A stretch of 64,000 bases of DNA, taken from contig DDTO01000004.1 of the NCBI GenBank assembly GCA_002344135.1, positions 234,473-298,472 on the forward strand, written 5' to 3'. This stretch comes from Chthonomonas sp. UBA2362 (GTDB lineage: Bacteria > Armatimonadota > Fimbriimonadia > Fimbriimonadales > Fimbriimonadaceae). Made by a program: the position numbers and the translations under genes. This document shows, one piece after another, positions 1 through 8,984 of the stretch. Positions within the stretch are counted from its first letter, which is position 1; each line of letters starts with the position of its first letter. The notes under the pieces are model-generated. The model searched no databases and was not told where the DNA came from. It was given only the letters and a program-made list of their open reading frames with translations.

Positions 1-639
1 CACGCTCAATCCGTCAAGACGACCACCGCCAAGCAGACATCGACCGTCAAGGGCAAGTGGAAAACGACGGTCGTGATGCCGAGCGTGAGTGGACGATCGG
101 CCGTCATCCAGTTCGCGAACGCGCAGCTGAAGAAGGACGCGAATTCGGTCCTTGCTTCCTTCAAGCAGGCAGCGCAGGAGTCGTTCAAGGATCTGCCAAA
201 GGACATGGCGGGGACGCTCGAGCTCTATCTGGAGCCGACCTTTACGCTCCTGAACCCGAACTGGGTCTGTGGCTACTGGACGGTCTATGAGTTCATGGGC
301 GGCGCTCATGGGATGACGACCTTCCGGTCTTTCAACTACGGACAGGTCGGAGGCAAGCCCAAGAACGCAGGACTCGGCGATCTGTTCGCCAACAAAGTGA
401 GTGCCGCCGGCGATCTCACGCAGGTCTTGACGCAGAAGCTGCTGGCGAACAAGGATGCGGCGTTCATCGCCGACGGGTCCAGCAAGATCGATGCGGGCAA
501 GACACCGTTCGCGGCGACCAAGAGCGGCCTGACCTTCCTTTTCGAGCCCTACGTCTGCGGGCCCTATTCAGCGGGGACATTCAAGGTGCCGGTCGCATGG
601 AAAGAGATTCAGGCGCCGGCAAGACTTCAGCCCCGGTAG
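1..639 (+). CDS. DUF3298-type secreted/envelope protein, C-terminal part (5' end outside window)
   Basis: The reading frame is open from base 1 to the TAG at 637-639, so at least 212 residues are present and the start lies upstream of the window. The first residues (His-Ala-Gln after the edge) look like the end of a signal peptide, and GTG 73/ATG 76 are internal codons. The C-terminal half has features of the DUF3298/RsiV-like domain: an aromatic-rich segment with Gly-Gly-Ala-His-Gly, a Tyr-Gly/Gly-Leu-Gly-Asp-Leu-Phe motif, and a final Phe-Glu-Pro-Tyr...Gly-Pro-Tyr strand. Such domains are extracytoplasmic; no enzymatic role is established for this protein. Family assignment is from motif recall, moderately sure. 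Confidence 0.65.
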   Translation, partial: HAQSVKTTTAKQTSTVKGKWKTTVVMPSVSGRSAVIQFANAQLKKDANSVLASFKQAAQESFKDLPKDMAGTLELYLEPTFTLLNPNWVCGYWTVYEFMGGAHGMTTFRSFNYGQVGGKPKNAGLGDLFANKVSAAGDLTQVLTQKLLANKDAAFIADGSSKIDAGKTPFAATKSGLTFLFEPYVCGPYSAGTFKVPVAWKEIQAPARLQPR

Positions 640-672
640 GTCCGCGATGATCGGCCATAATAGGAGGCTCGC

Positions 673-746
673 GGCGGCGTAGCTCAGTTGGTTAGAGCGA
701 GCGGTTCATACCCGCTAGGTCAACGGTTCGAGTCCGTTCGCCGCTA
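673..746 (+). tRNA. tRNA-Met (anticodon CAT), elongator type
   Basis: A full cloverleaf can be drawn. The acceptor stem is 673-679 paired with 739-745 (one G-U at the first pair). The D arm is 682-698 with GCTC/GAGC. The anticodon stem is AGCGG (700-704) with CCGCT (712-716), and the loop carries CAT at 707-709. The T arm is 722-738 with TTCGAGT. The discriminator is A746 and a CCA is encoded at 747-749. CAT could also be tRNA-Ile2 (lysidine-modified), but the acceptor and D-arm pattern resembles elongator tRNA-Met. The last 35 bases overlap the 3' end of mutY on the opposite strand. Confidence 0.93.
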
Positions 747-1740
747 CCACTTTTCTCAATGCAAGGTTGGCGATCTTGCGCTGAGGCGCCGGCATCGCAC
801 GCCGCTTCAACTCATCGGTGTCGAGCCAGTCGAGGTCGTTTGGCCAAAGGGCCTCCTCCACCAGAAACGCCCGAAGCGTGAGACGATGGTGAGTTACTTG
901 GTGGCGGACCTCACCCAAGCCGCGAGGGGATGCGCCGACGAATTCCTGGTGGAGGGCCGATTCTTCGGCTCGACGTGGAAACTCCCAGAGTCCGGCCCAC
1001 CAACCGCCCGGAGGAACGCGCCGAACGCCCCATCGACCTTCCCGAGCGGGGACCCAGACGGTGTAGCTGATCTCGACGACCGTTCGGGACGGCTTCTTCG
1101 CCGGAAAGCGGTGCGGGTCCCCCTTTCCCTGACAGGCGTTCGCGAGCGGGCATGCTCGGCAGTCAGGGTTCCTAGGCGAGCAGATCCTCGCCCCAAGCTC
1201 CATCAGAGCCTGGTTCCACTGCGCGGGCTCGCAGGTCGACAACCTCATGTGGCTCTCGGACCATTTTCGGGCCGCTGTGCTGAGGCGGGCTTTCGGCTCC
1301 TGCGAGGCAGCGAAGCGAGCATAGACGCGCTCGACGTTGCCATCGACGGCCGCAACAGGCTCCCCGGCAGAGATCGAGGCGATCGCCGCGGCGGTGTAGG
1401 CGCCGATTCCAGGCAACACTCTCCAATCGTCCGATCTCGTAGGGAGCCCGCTTTCAACGACTCTCTTGGCCGCCTCGTGGAGGTTCCGGCATCGCGAGTA
1501 GTAGCCGAGCCCTTGCCAGTAGGAGAGAAGTTCTTGTTCGTCCGCGGCGGCTAAGGCCTTGAGAGTTGGAAATCGAGCCATCCACCGTTCGTAGTAGGGC
1601 AGGACTGTTGTCACCTGGGTTTGCTGCAGCATGATCTCGCTGACCCAGATCGCATAGGGGTCGGAGGTCTCGCGCCACGGCAGCGCGCGGGCATTGGCTC
1701 GGTACCAGGCGACGAGCCGTTCTGGCCACGAGGGCCTAAT
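715..1740 (-). CDS. mutY: A/G-specific adenine glycosylase MutY, probable ATT start
   Basis: Base-excision repair glycosylase that removes A mispaired with 8-oxoG. Visible motifs are the substrate-pocket MLQQTQV, the helix-hairpin-helix LPGIGAYTA, the catalytic Asp in AVDGNV, a C-x6-C-x2-C-x5-C [4Fe-4S] cluster, and a C-terminal NUDIX-like domain. The first ATG (1632) would remove the catalytic Glu in SEIMLQQ and the conserved LPWR segment. The frame is open upstream through both, up to a TAG near 1810, and contains no ATG, GTG or TTG. The best start is ATT at 1740-1738, which shares one base with the pyrF TAG and sits 7 nt after GGAG. This gives 341 residues, a normal MutY length. The last eleven codons read antisense through the tRNA. 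Confidence 0.85.
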   Translation of the reverse strand: MRPSWPERLVAWYRANARALPWRETSDPYAIWVSEIMLQQTQVTTVLPYYERWMARFPTLKALAAADEQELLSYWQGLGYYSRCRNLHEAAKRVVESGLPTRSDDWRVLPGIGAYTAAAIASISAGEPVAAVDGNVERVYARFAASQEPKARLSTAARKWSESHMRLSTCEPAQWNQALMELGARICSPRNPDCRACPLANACQGKGDPHRFPAKKPSRTVVEISYTVWVPAREGRWGVRRVPPGGWWAGLWEFPRRAEESALHQEFVGASPRGLGEVRHQVTHHRLTLRAFLVEEALWPNDLDWLDTDELKRRAMPAPQRKIANLALRKVVAANGLEPLT

Positions 1741-2443
1741 GCGAAGTCTCCGCCAGGTTGAACCCAGCCAGAGTCGCCTCGACGTCGTCTGCGTTGAGGA
1801 GGGACCGGCCTATGACAAGGTAGTCCGCTCCGTCTTCGAGAGCTTGGCGCGGAGTACCGATCTGCTTCTGGTCGCCGTGATCCTCGTGGGGCATGCGGAT
1901 GCCGGGAGTGACGAGGATAGCCGAGTGGCCAACCGCTGGACGAATCGAGGCGAGCTCGGGCGCTGGGCACACAACTCCATCGAGGCCTGTTTCAATCGCG
2001 AGTTTGGAGAGTTGGAGCATGTGCTCGCTGAGCGGTCGTTGAACCCCGAGGAAATCGGTGAGGCAATGCTGGTCCAGCGACGTCAATACGCTGACCCCCA
2101 TCAGCAGCGGCGCGTCCGTGTCACCGAAACTGCGAGCCTCCTCGACGGCCGCTGTCATCATGGCCGGCCCTCCGGCGATGTGGAGTGTGAGCATCCAAAC
2201 GTGCTGACGGGCGGCCTCTCGGACGGCGAGAGCGACCGAATTCGGGATGTCGTGGAATTTGAGGTCGAGGAAGATCCGGGTCGCTCCGGCATCCTGCAGC
2301 TTTCGAATTACGTCAAGGCCGTAAGGCAGCGTTAGCCCGTGGCCGATCTTGAAAGCGCCCACGTGGCCCGATAACCGACCCACGACTCGAAGCGCTTCGT
2401 GGATGTCTCCCGTGTCGAGCGCACAGATGATCTTGCGGTTCAT
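1736..2443 (-). CDS. pyrF: Orotidine 5'-phosphate decarboxylase
   Basis: Last step of UMP synthesis, decarboxylation of OMP in the cytosol. The 235-residue protein starts ATG 2443. It shows the beta-strand ICALD near the N-terminus with the first catalytic Asp, Phe-Lys-Ile-Gly-His around residue 32, the signature FLDLKFHDIPNSV (catalytic D-x-K-x-x-D), and the phosphate-binding end VIGRSLL. The length is normal for the short bacterial class. It lies 47 nt downstream of the large beta-barrel gene and its stop overlaps the probable mutY start, so pyrF and mutY are probably translated from one message. Confidence 0.95.
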   Translation of the reverse strand: MNRKIICALDTGDIHEALRVVGRLSGHVGAFKIGHGLTLPYGLDVIRKLQDAGATRIFLDLKFHDIPNSVALAVREAARQHVWMLTLHIAGGPAMMTAAVEEARSFGDTDAPLLMGVSVLTSLDQHCLTDFLGVQRPLSEHMLQLSKLAIETGLDGVVCPAPELASIRPAVGHSAILVTPGIRMPHEDHGDQKQIGTPRQALEDGADYLVIGRSLLNADDVEATLAGFNLAETSH

Positions 2444-2490
2444 GGCCCTACTCTGTAGATACGTGCACAGGCAGTCGAAAAGTATCGCGA

Positions 2491-5400
2491 CTAGAACCGC
2501 AGTTGATACTCGATCCGGATGTTCCAGTTCTGGAGTTTCTGGTCTTCCGCACGGCTATGTTGCCAGCTCAGGTTCCCGGCGAACAGGCTGAGCAGTTGGT
2601 TGGGCCCGGGGCGCTGATCGAAGCGAAGGCTGTACCGGTGGGCGGTTCGGCGCTGGCCATTCAGATCGCCCTGCTCGACGCCGTAGAACAGGGAAAGCGG
2701 CGAAGGATTGTTCGCGAACAGGGTGAAGTTCACGCCGCCGATGCGTGTCAGCGTGTGGTTTTGCTCATTGATCAGTTCTTCCCACGAGAGCCCGGCCTTG
2801 AATGAGTCGGAACCCGTATAGTCCAGCTTCCACTTGTTCGACCGAGTGGGCTGCGTAAGACTGCCGAGAATCACGTCCCCTTTGGCCTGCTCGGGATTGG
2901 TCTGGAGTTGGTGAGTCAGTTCCAGGCCCTTGCTGGGCTTGGCGGTGATGCTGTAATTGCGGACCATCACCTGCTGGTCGCCGGGAAGAGTTCGCAATTT
3001 GTAAGAGAGGCTCGCCTTGAGCCAACGGTTGTCTGACTGGTCGGTGGCGAAGCTGAACAAGCGATCGACCGCTCGATCGCCCGTCGGAGTGATTTGGCTG
3101 GAGTATTGGTAGCCGAAGGTATTGCTTCCTATCCGCCAGCCGACCCCGAACCTGTCGTTTTCTTGAAGCCACGCGTTGTTATCGCGCTGGGTGTTCGCGC
3201 TCAGATTGAATGTGAAATCCTTAAGGAAGCCGAGTTGCACCGGCTTGACCGTTCCGAGGGTTACCGCGCCGGTCGACTGGTTGCGAGCAGCATCCCAGCG
3301 CGTGGTGTTGTATTGAGCTTGATCGACCTTGACGCCACCGATCGTGCCGGGCGTGAGAGATACGCCGGATTGCATGACACCCGCTCGGGTGCTGTCAAGC
3401 TGTCGCGCGTAGCCGTAGGAGAAGCGCATGCCCTTGCCGAAGTCCCACCAGAAGCCGTAGTTGCGCTTCGTCTCGTCCGGCTTGTCGCCATCGCGGTCGA
3501 TCTTGGTTTCGGTGACGCTAACTCCGGTTCTGCCCGTCAGTTCGGCGCTGAGGGTGTTCTGGCTGATCTTCTCTTGCTCGCCGGTGTCATACCGAGTCCG
3601 GGTCTGTTCGGTGCGGAACGCGGTCTTGTCGGTCAGCTTGGTCTCGAAGGCAACGGTATGACTCTCGGAATCCGGGAGGTTGGTCTGGGTGCCATCGAAG
3701 TTCTTGGATTCGTGGGCGAACTGGAAGAGGGCGGTCTTACCGAACGCTCGGGAAACAGCGATGCGCTGCAGACGGTGGCCGTAGAGAAGCTGGGTTGGGT
3801 CGTCGTTGCGCTGGTCGAGCCGGTTGTAGGTGATTTGGGTAAACCGGTCGGGCTTCCAAAGCGCGGAACTGTTGCGGAAGCCTCGCTGTTGGTCGAGTTC
3901 GTCGCTCTGTCCGTCCTTCCAATCGAGGTCGAGGCTGAGCGAGTCGGATGGCTTCCACTTCAGCAGGAAGTCGGTTTGGGCGAATCCGCGGAGCATGGCG
4001 AAGAGGTCCTTTTCGGGGTCGACCAGCTGGTTCACGTTTTCGAAACCGAGGTCCACATCGCGGCGGGAATAGCCCACTTGAAGGCTCTTATCCGTGTACG
4101 AGAGGGCTTGGCGCGATGCTTCACCGGTGGGACCGTCGGCCTTCATCTGCGAGGCGGCGATCGCTCGACCCGAGCCGAGATTGGCGTCGAAGGTGAAGTC
4201 GGAACGCTCGAGTCCGACGATCGTGCCGAGTCGTGCCCTTTCGAACTCCATGACCTTGCCCAGTTCGCCAAACTTCTCGTCGAGGCCTTGGTGACGATAG
4301 CCGAGGTTAAAGTTCTTACCGCTCCAGCGATAGGACTCGACGGAGCCGCCACCCTCGGCGCCCCGTAGAGCAAGCCGTTCTACCGCGAAGTTGTTGCCGG
4401 CGAACGGCGAAGCGGTAAGCCGCCAAGCCGAGCGCTCGATGCCGGCGGTCTGGAGGAACCAGTTACGATCTTCTGGACGAAGCTGGACGCCCGCTCCGTC
4501 GTACATCCTGCCGATCGCCTGCATGTTGCCCTGGACTTCTGGCTCCGACATGGAGCCGACCGAGGCGAAACCCGCGTCGGCGGCGCGCGATGCATGCTGA
4601 ATCGACCAATTCTTGCCGCCAAGGCTCAGGTCGGTTGCCTTGTAGTCGCCAGCATCGGTGCGGATCGTCGAGCCGGCGTACTTCATGCCGAAGAACGGGC
4701 CAATCTCTGCCGACTGCCCTTGTCTGCGCAGGCCGGCTTCTCGCGCCCACTGGCCCGCTTCGGCGTCTCGAAGCGAGGCGAACCGCGTAAAGCCATTCTC
4801 GATGTGCTGATCGAAGTATCCGAGCTTAAAGCCCGACCAATCGAGATTCGCGGACCGGTGCACGACGCCTTTGCCCTCGGTGTCTTCGACGGCGCGGCTC
4901 TTGAACTCGGCCTTGCCACCCTTGAGTTGAAGTGCGCCTTCGATGTGCTCACGGTCGAGGCCCTTTTCCTTTGCCAACCACTCCCGATCGCCCTCGGCGA
5001 GGTCTTGGAATCGGCCGAACTGAGGATCGACCCGCTGGCTGTTCCACGAAAGACTGAGCGGCCCGGCCTGGATGCCGTAGCTTCGCCATTCGATGGAGCC
5101 CTGGTTGTCCTTGACTTGGCGGTAGTCGTTCGAAAACTTGACTTCGCCGAGGCCGATCTTGTCGAAGCCGAAGCCATAGCGCTTCAGGCCCTTCTCCTTC
5201 TGCAGCCGTCCCACCGCCTTGTCGTCGAAGCCCGCTTCCTTGAAGGCCTGGAATCCGGCAAACTTCTCTCCCACGTCCTGGACTCCAGCGTGAATCTTGC
5301 CGCCGGCGACTTCGGAGGAGAGGTCCTGGATGAGGGCCTGCGACTTTCCTTCGTCGACTGGGCCGCTTTGCCCCTGGAAGTCGTACAGCGACTGCGACCG

Positions 5401-5976
5401 GACTTCCTTGCGCTCGGAAACGACGAAGAGGCCCTTGAGCGCACCGCCCTGGAGTGTGAAGTTGTTCTTGAGGCCGTAGACGTTCGAGCTGATGAGCGCC
5501 CCGTCACTGCGCCGCTCGGTCATGCCGAAGCCGAGGACCACGCCAGTCGAGGGAGTGAAGTTGAGGCTGAAGACGTTGCCTGGCGCGCCGAAAGAGGTCC
5601 CGTTGGCGGCGACCCCTGCCTTGCTCGGATCGTACCGGTACTGTGCTCGCAGGGATTGGCCCTTATGGAATGGAACCTTGAGGTACACGGTGCCACTCGC
5701 ATAGTCCATCGCGTAGTCGGAGCCACGAGTGAGCGCCTTGCCGTCGAGTTGGATGAGCTCGGACTGGGGCACGACGCCACCGTTGCGCAGGGGAACGCTG
5801 GGAATCGTGTCGACGATGATGAGGTCGATCGTGGTTTTGCCGCCGACAGGGGCTCCCGCAATGCCTTCGGGCTTGTTGTCGAGGTTGAAGGGAGTCTGTG
5901 CGCGAACCTCGAGAGCCATCGTAAAAACGAGACTCAAAGCAAGCAAACGCAACGAACAGGGCCTGTACCCAATCAC
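2491..5976 (-). CDS. Very large outer-membrane beta-barrel-like protein, function unknown
   Basis: About 1161 residues from the proposed GTG start at 5976, chosen because a signal peptide follows at once (Arg, then a Leu-rich core, then Ala-Leu-Glu-Val-Arg-Ala before Gln). The frame is open back to ATG 6111, which would add an Arg-rich unstructured leader. An N-terminal domain (about 80 residues) precedes a long run of alternating polar/aromatic strands rich in Gly, Phe, Tyr and Trp, ending in a strand with terminal Phe (Tyr-Gln-Leu-Arg-Phe). That is the usual signal of a Bam-inserted outer-membrane barrel. No catalytic motif or plug domain was recognised. The size suggests 30 or more strands or several stacked beta domains. 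It precedes pyrF by 47 nt but is probably transcribed from its own promoter. Confidence 0.75.
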   Translation of the reverse strand: MIGYRPCSLRLLALSLVFTMALEVRAQTPFNLDNKPEGIAGAPVGGKTTIDLIIVDTIPSVPLRNGGVVPQSELIQLDGKALTRGSDYAMDYASGTVYLKVPFHKGQSLRAQYRYDPSKAGVAANGTSFGAPGNVFSLNFTPSTGVVLGFGMTERRSDGALISSNVYGLKNNFTLQGGALKGLFVVSERKEVRSQSLYDFQGQSGPVDEGKSQALIQDLSSEVAGGKIHAGVQDVGEKFAGFQAFKEAGFDDKAVGRLQKEKGLKRYGFGFDKIGLGEVKFSNDYRQVKDNQGSIEWRSYGIQAGPLSLSWNSQRVDPQFGRFQDLAEGDREWLAKEKGLDREHIEGALQLKGGKAEFKSRAVEDTEGKGVVHRSANLDWSGFKLGYFDQHIENGFTRFASLRDAEAGQWAREAGLRRQGQSAEIGPFFGMKYAGSTIRTDAGDYKATDLSLGGKNWSIQHASRAADAGFASVGSMSEPEVQGNMQAIGRMYDGAGVQLRPEDRNWFLQTAGIERSAWRLTASPFAGNNFAVERLALRGAEGGGSVESYRWSGKNFNLGYRHQGLDEKFGELGKVMEFERARLGTIVGLERSDFTFDANLGSGRAIAASQMKADGPTGEASRQALSYTDKSLQVGYSRRDVDLGFENVNQLVDPEKDLFAMLRGFAQTDFLLKWKPSDSLSLDLDWKDGQSDELDQQRGFRNSSALWKPDRFTQITYNRLDQRNDDPTQLLYGHRLQRIAVSRAFGKTALFQFAHESKNFDGTQTNLPDSESHTVAFETKLTDKTAFRTEQTRTRYDTGEQEKISQNTLSAELTGRTGVSVTETKIDRDGDKPDETKRNYGFWWDFGKGMRFSYGYARQLDSTRAGVMQSGVSLTPGTIGGVKVDQAQYNTTRWDAARNQSTGAVTLGTVKPVQLGFLKDFTFNLSANTQRDNNAWLQENDRFGVGWRIGSNTFGYQYSSQITPTGDRAVDRLFSFATDQSDNRWLKASLSYKLRTLPGDQQVMVRNYSITAKPSKGLELTHQLQTNPEQAKGDVILGSLTQPTRSNKWKLDYTGSDSFKAGLSWEELINEQNHTLTRIGGVNFTLFANNPSPLSLFYGVEQGDLNGQRRTAHRYSLRFDQRPGPNQLLSLFAGNLSWQHSRAEDQKLQNWNIRIEYQLRF

Positions 5977-6014
5977 TCCACTTGTTATTATCGCGGAATT
6001 GAGTTCAGATTCAC

Positions 6015-6035
6015 CCCGATTTGAACGAAATCGGG
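6015..6035. promoter_or_regulatory. Perfect 8-bp inverted repeat upstream of the beta-barrel gene
   Basis: CCCGATTT and AAATCGGG separated by 5 bases, about 40 bp upstream of the proposed GTG start at 5976. It is not followed by a T run on either strand, so an operator or mRNA leader hairpin is more likely than a terminator. A GATAAT hexamer lies between it and the start on the minus strand (about 5985-5990), but no good -35 was found. Confidence 0.35.
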
Positions 6036-6150
6036 ACCCCTTTGCGGAAATTCGGCTCCGACCTTCCATGGCGTCGCTCCTCCTGGCCCCATTCCTTGGC
6101 GGCCTCACCAAGTATAACGTCGGGGAACAAGCGCCGTTTCGTTCGCTTGG

Positions 6151-7973
6151 TTACTCCTCGTCTCGATGGGCGCGCACGACCTCGAGGAACTGGTTTCCGT
6201 ACTTTTCCAGCTTGACCAAACCTACTCCGGAGACGGCGAGAAACTGCTCTCGCGAAGTCGGGCGTCGTTCGGCAATCTGCTCGAGAGTGGCGTCGGAGAA
6301 CACGGCGTAGGGAGGGATGTCCTGGCGATCGGCCAGCTCCTTTCGCAGTCGACGCAGCGCCTCGAAAAGTGGGCTTCGGCGCGAGCCGCGGTCGCGAGTT
6401 CGCTTCCGGCTCGGACGCTCGACTTCACGAGGGGGTGTGATGGCGACCCCTTCGCCTCTCGAAGGGGTCCTCGAGTCTGTGGCGTGAGTTTAAGTGCAGA
6501 AAACTGGGCAATGTCTTGGGCAAGGAAGCCGCGATGGACCAGTTGCCGCAGCAGGCTCTCCCAGTACCAGGTTGGCTTGCCCTCGCCGGAACCGAAGCAG
6601 GGAAGTTCCTGGTGCCCGAACCGGCGCACGCGCTCGTTGTTGGCCCCCCGCAGTACGTCGATCACATGACCGGCGGCAAATCGCTGCTTCACCTGATAGA
6701 CGCACAGGAGGGCCTTGACGACGTCATCGGTCGCGTCGACGGTCGCGGGCGGATCGAGGCAGACGTCGCAGTTGCCGCAATCGCCTGGAGAGTACTCGCC
6801 GAAGTAAGAAAGCAACACCTGCCGCCGGCAGGTGGAAGCCTCCGCGTAGCCGGTCATCGCGTTCAGCTTGTGAAGCTCGATGCGCTTCTGGTCTTCGTTG
6901 CTCTGCTCGGCGATCATTCTCCGCGCGTTCACGACGTCTCCCAGGCCATAAAGGAGGAGCGCTTCGCTCGGCAGGCCGTCGCGTCCGGCTCGCCCCGTTT
7001 CTTGATAATATCCCTCGACGCTCTTTGGCAGATTGTAGTGCACCACTCCGCGAACATTCGGCTTGTCGATACCCATGCCGAAGGCGATCGTGGCGACCAC
7101 GATCTTCAGATCGTCGCGAAGGAATGCTTCTTGGACCCGTGATCGCTCGGCGGTGGCAAGGCCTGCGTGGTAGGCGGCTACAGAAAAACCCTTGTCCATG
7201 AGGTGAGTCGCCACCGATTCGGTCGTCTTCCTTGCGAGGCAATAGACGATGACGGATTCTTGCTCCCACCGATCGAGAAACGAAAGGAGCTGATTGAGAG
7301 GCTTCGCCTTTTGTTCGATGAGATAACGGATGTTAGGACGATCGAAACTGGCGATGAAGACCTTAGGGTCGGAAAGGCTTAGGTTGTGCAGAATATCATT
7401 CCGAGTCTGTGGATCTGCGGTGGCGGTCAATGCGAGGATCGGAACGCCTGGAAAGGTCGCACGAAGCGCGCTTAGTTGGGTGTAATGAGGCCGAAACTCA
7501 TGGCCCCACTGGGAGATGCAGTGGGCTTCGTCGATAGCAAAGAGCGCGATCTTCACGGTCTGAAGACGCGCAAGAAAATCTGGGCTCATTAGTCTCTCGG
7601 GAGCGACATAAAGCAGATCAAGGGCTCCACATTCGAGGTTGCGAAGCACTTGGCGGGCACTCTCGGCCGCCATCGAAGAATTGAAGAATGCGGCACGAAC
7701 GCCGTTCTGGGTGAGGGCGTCGACCTGATCTTTCATGAGGGAGATCAGCGGGGAGACGACGATCCCAACGCCTTCCCGATGCAGCGCGGGGATCTGGTAG
7801 CAAAGTGACTTGCCGCCTCCGGTCGGCATCAGCACGAGCGCGTCGTGCCCGGCCAAGACCTGGTCGACAATCGCTTCCTGTTCGCCCCTAAAGTCCGGGT
7901 AGCCGAATACGCTTCGGAGAGTCTCGCGCGGAGTCCTACCTGCCCGTGCGGCCGATTCGAACAGGGATTCCAC
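6151..7973 (-). CDS. recQ: ATP-dependent DNA helicase RecQ, interrupted by a -1 frameshift
   Basis: 3'-5' superfamily 2 helicase in recombination and repair. From ATG 7973 the protein has Walker A (GGGKS), DEAH box, the helicase C domain with Gln-Glu-x-Gly-Arg-Ala-Gly-Arg, and the RecQ zinc cysteines (CRRQ...CGNCDVC). After Leu-Thr-Pro-Gln the frame degenerates to low-complexity Ser/Arg-rich sequence and stops at 6222. In another frame the sequence continues as an intact HRDC domain (LRRLRKELADRQDIP onward, including VSGVG) ending at TAA 6151-6153. Restoring one G in the G4 run (CCCC at 6447-6450 on the plus strand) joins both parts into about 607 residues, the family length. It is either an assembly error or a real truncation losing HRDC. 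Confidence 0.9.
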
Positions 7974-8021
7974 GCTGGGATTCTAGCCCCTCGGAAGGAC
8001 CGCCGGTTGGGGTGAAACTGC

Positions 8022-8984
8022 TTACTCGTCTCCGAATTCGCCGAAGTGAGCACTGAGGATGGCGTAGTCGCCAATATCGACTCCGTCGTCTCCGTTCAGA
8101 TCTGCTTCAGCATTCCAGTTCGTATCGCCAGGCTCGGAGTTGAATGCGAATGACAATTGGCTGTAGTCCCCGATGGACACCTCGTTGTCGCCATCGACGT
8201 CTCCGTTGACCAGCGCAGTATTGACTTGGTTCGGCCCAGCCACGGTTAGGGCAACCTGAGTGTTCTTCCGCAGCCAATGACTGGACTTGATACCGACAAC
8301 GTAACTACCAGCTGGCAAGGTTGTCGAATAGTTAAAATGTCCGCCTGCATCGAGTACTGCGGACCCGCTCTCACTGTTGACGCCGTTGGAGATCGTCAAA
8401 TCGATAGTTCGTCCGGCGACGAGGCCGTCGAACTCAAGTAATTGGACTCGCCCGTCAATGACAGGAAACGCGCTGACGGGAACGATACGGGCGGTGAAGT
8501 ATCGGTTGCCGGACGAGAATGCCTGAGTCCAAATGAACCGAGCATTAGGATCGATCCCACTGCGCATACCCCACGGGCCCGTGCCGTTGGGTCCGATATC
8601 GCGGATGACTTCGGGTGTACCTCCGAAGCCGTCGACCGTCATAAGCCAGTTCGTCGTGTTCGTCAGAAGGTAACCCGTCTGGTTCTCGAAACGAAAGTTA
8701 ACTCCGTTAATCGTGAATTGACCGATAAACATTTGAGGATTACCGTAGATGTCACGGCCCTTGATCTGAAGGTAGTTGATGACGCCTGGGTTGAGGCCGA
8801 CCGTGGCGACGCCGTTCGTGTACCAAAGCCCGGGGCTACTCAGGAAGTGGGCGCCCTGTACCGCCGGGTCAGTCGAGATGTACGCATCGAACGCATCGTC
8901 GACGGTCAGCACAACGCTGAGGGTATCGGCGACGGAAGCTCCAGCGCAAGCAGCGAGAAGAAAGCTGGAAACAAGGACTCTCAT
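8022..8984 (-). CDS. Secreted protein with C-terminal dockerin-type calcium loops
   Basis: 320 residues: N-terminal signal peptide (Met-Arg-Val-Leu-Val, then an Ala-rich core), a beta-rich central part and, before the dockerin, a carboxypeptidase-regulatory-like strand set with the pattern Leu-Pro-Ala-Gly-Ser-Tyr. Two EF-hand-like repeats close the protein: DVDGDNEVSIGDY and DLNGDDGVDIGDYAIL, the D-x-D/N-G-D pattern of type I dockerins. No cohesin partner is visible in the window. The Shine-Dalgarno GGAGG is inside a short GAACC/GGTTC hairpin (8989-9001). Function unknown; surface or extracellular location inferred. It resembles the protein at 29720-31000 in its C-terminal architecture. Confidence 0.8.
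   Translation of the reverse strand: MRVLVSSFLLAACAGASVADTLSVVLTVDDAFDAYISTDPAVQGAHFLSSPGLWYTNGVATVGLNPGVINYLQIKGRDIYGNPQMFIGQFTINGVNFRFENQTGYLLTNTTNWLMTVDGFGGTPEVIRDIGPNGTGPWGMRSGIDPNARFIWTQAFSSGNRYFTARIVPVSAFPVIDGRVQLLEFDGLVAGRTIDLTISNGVNSESGSAVLDAGGHFNYSTTLPAGSYVVGIKSSHWLRKNTQVALTVAGPNQVNTALVNGDVDGDNEVSIGDYSQLSFAFNSEPGDTNWNAEADLNGDDGVDIGDYAILSAHFGEFGDE

Noticed and set aside
715..1632. ATG at 1632 as mutY start
   Set aside because: It would delete the catalytic Glu and the conserved LPWR segment encoded just upstream.
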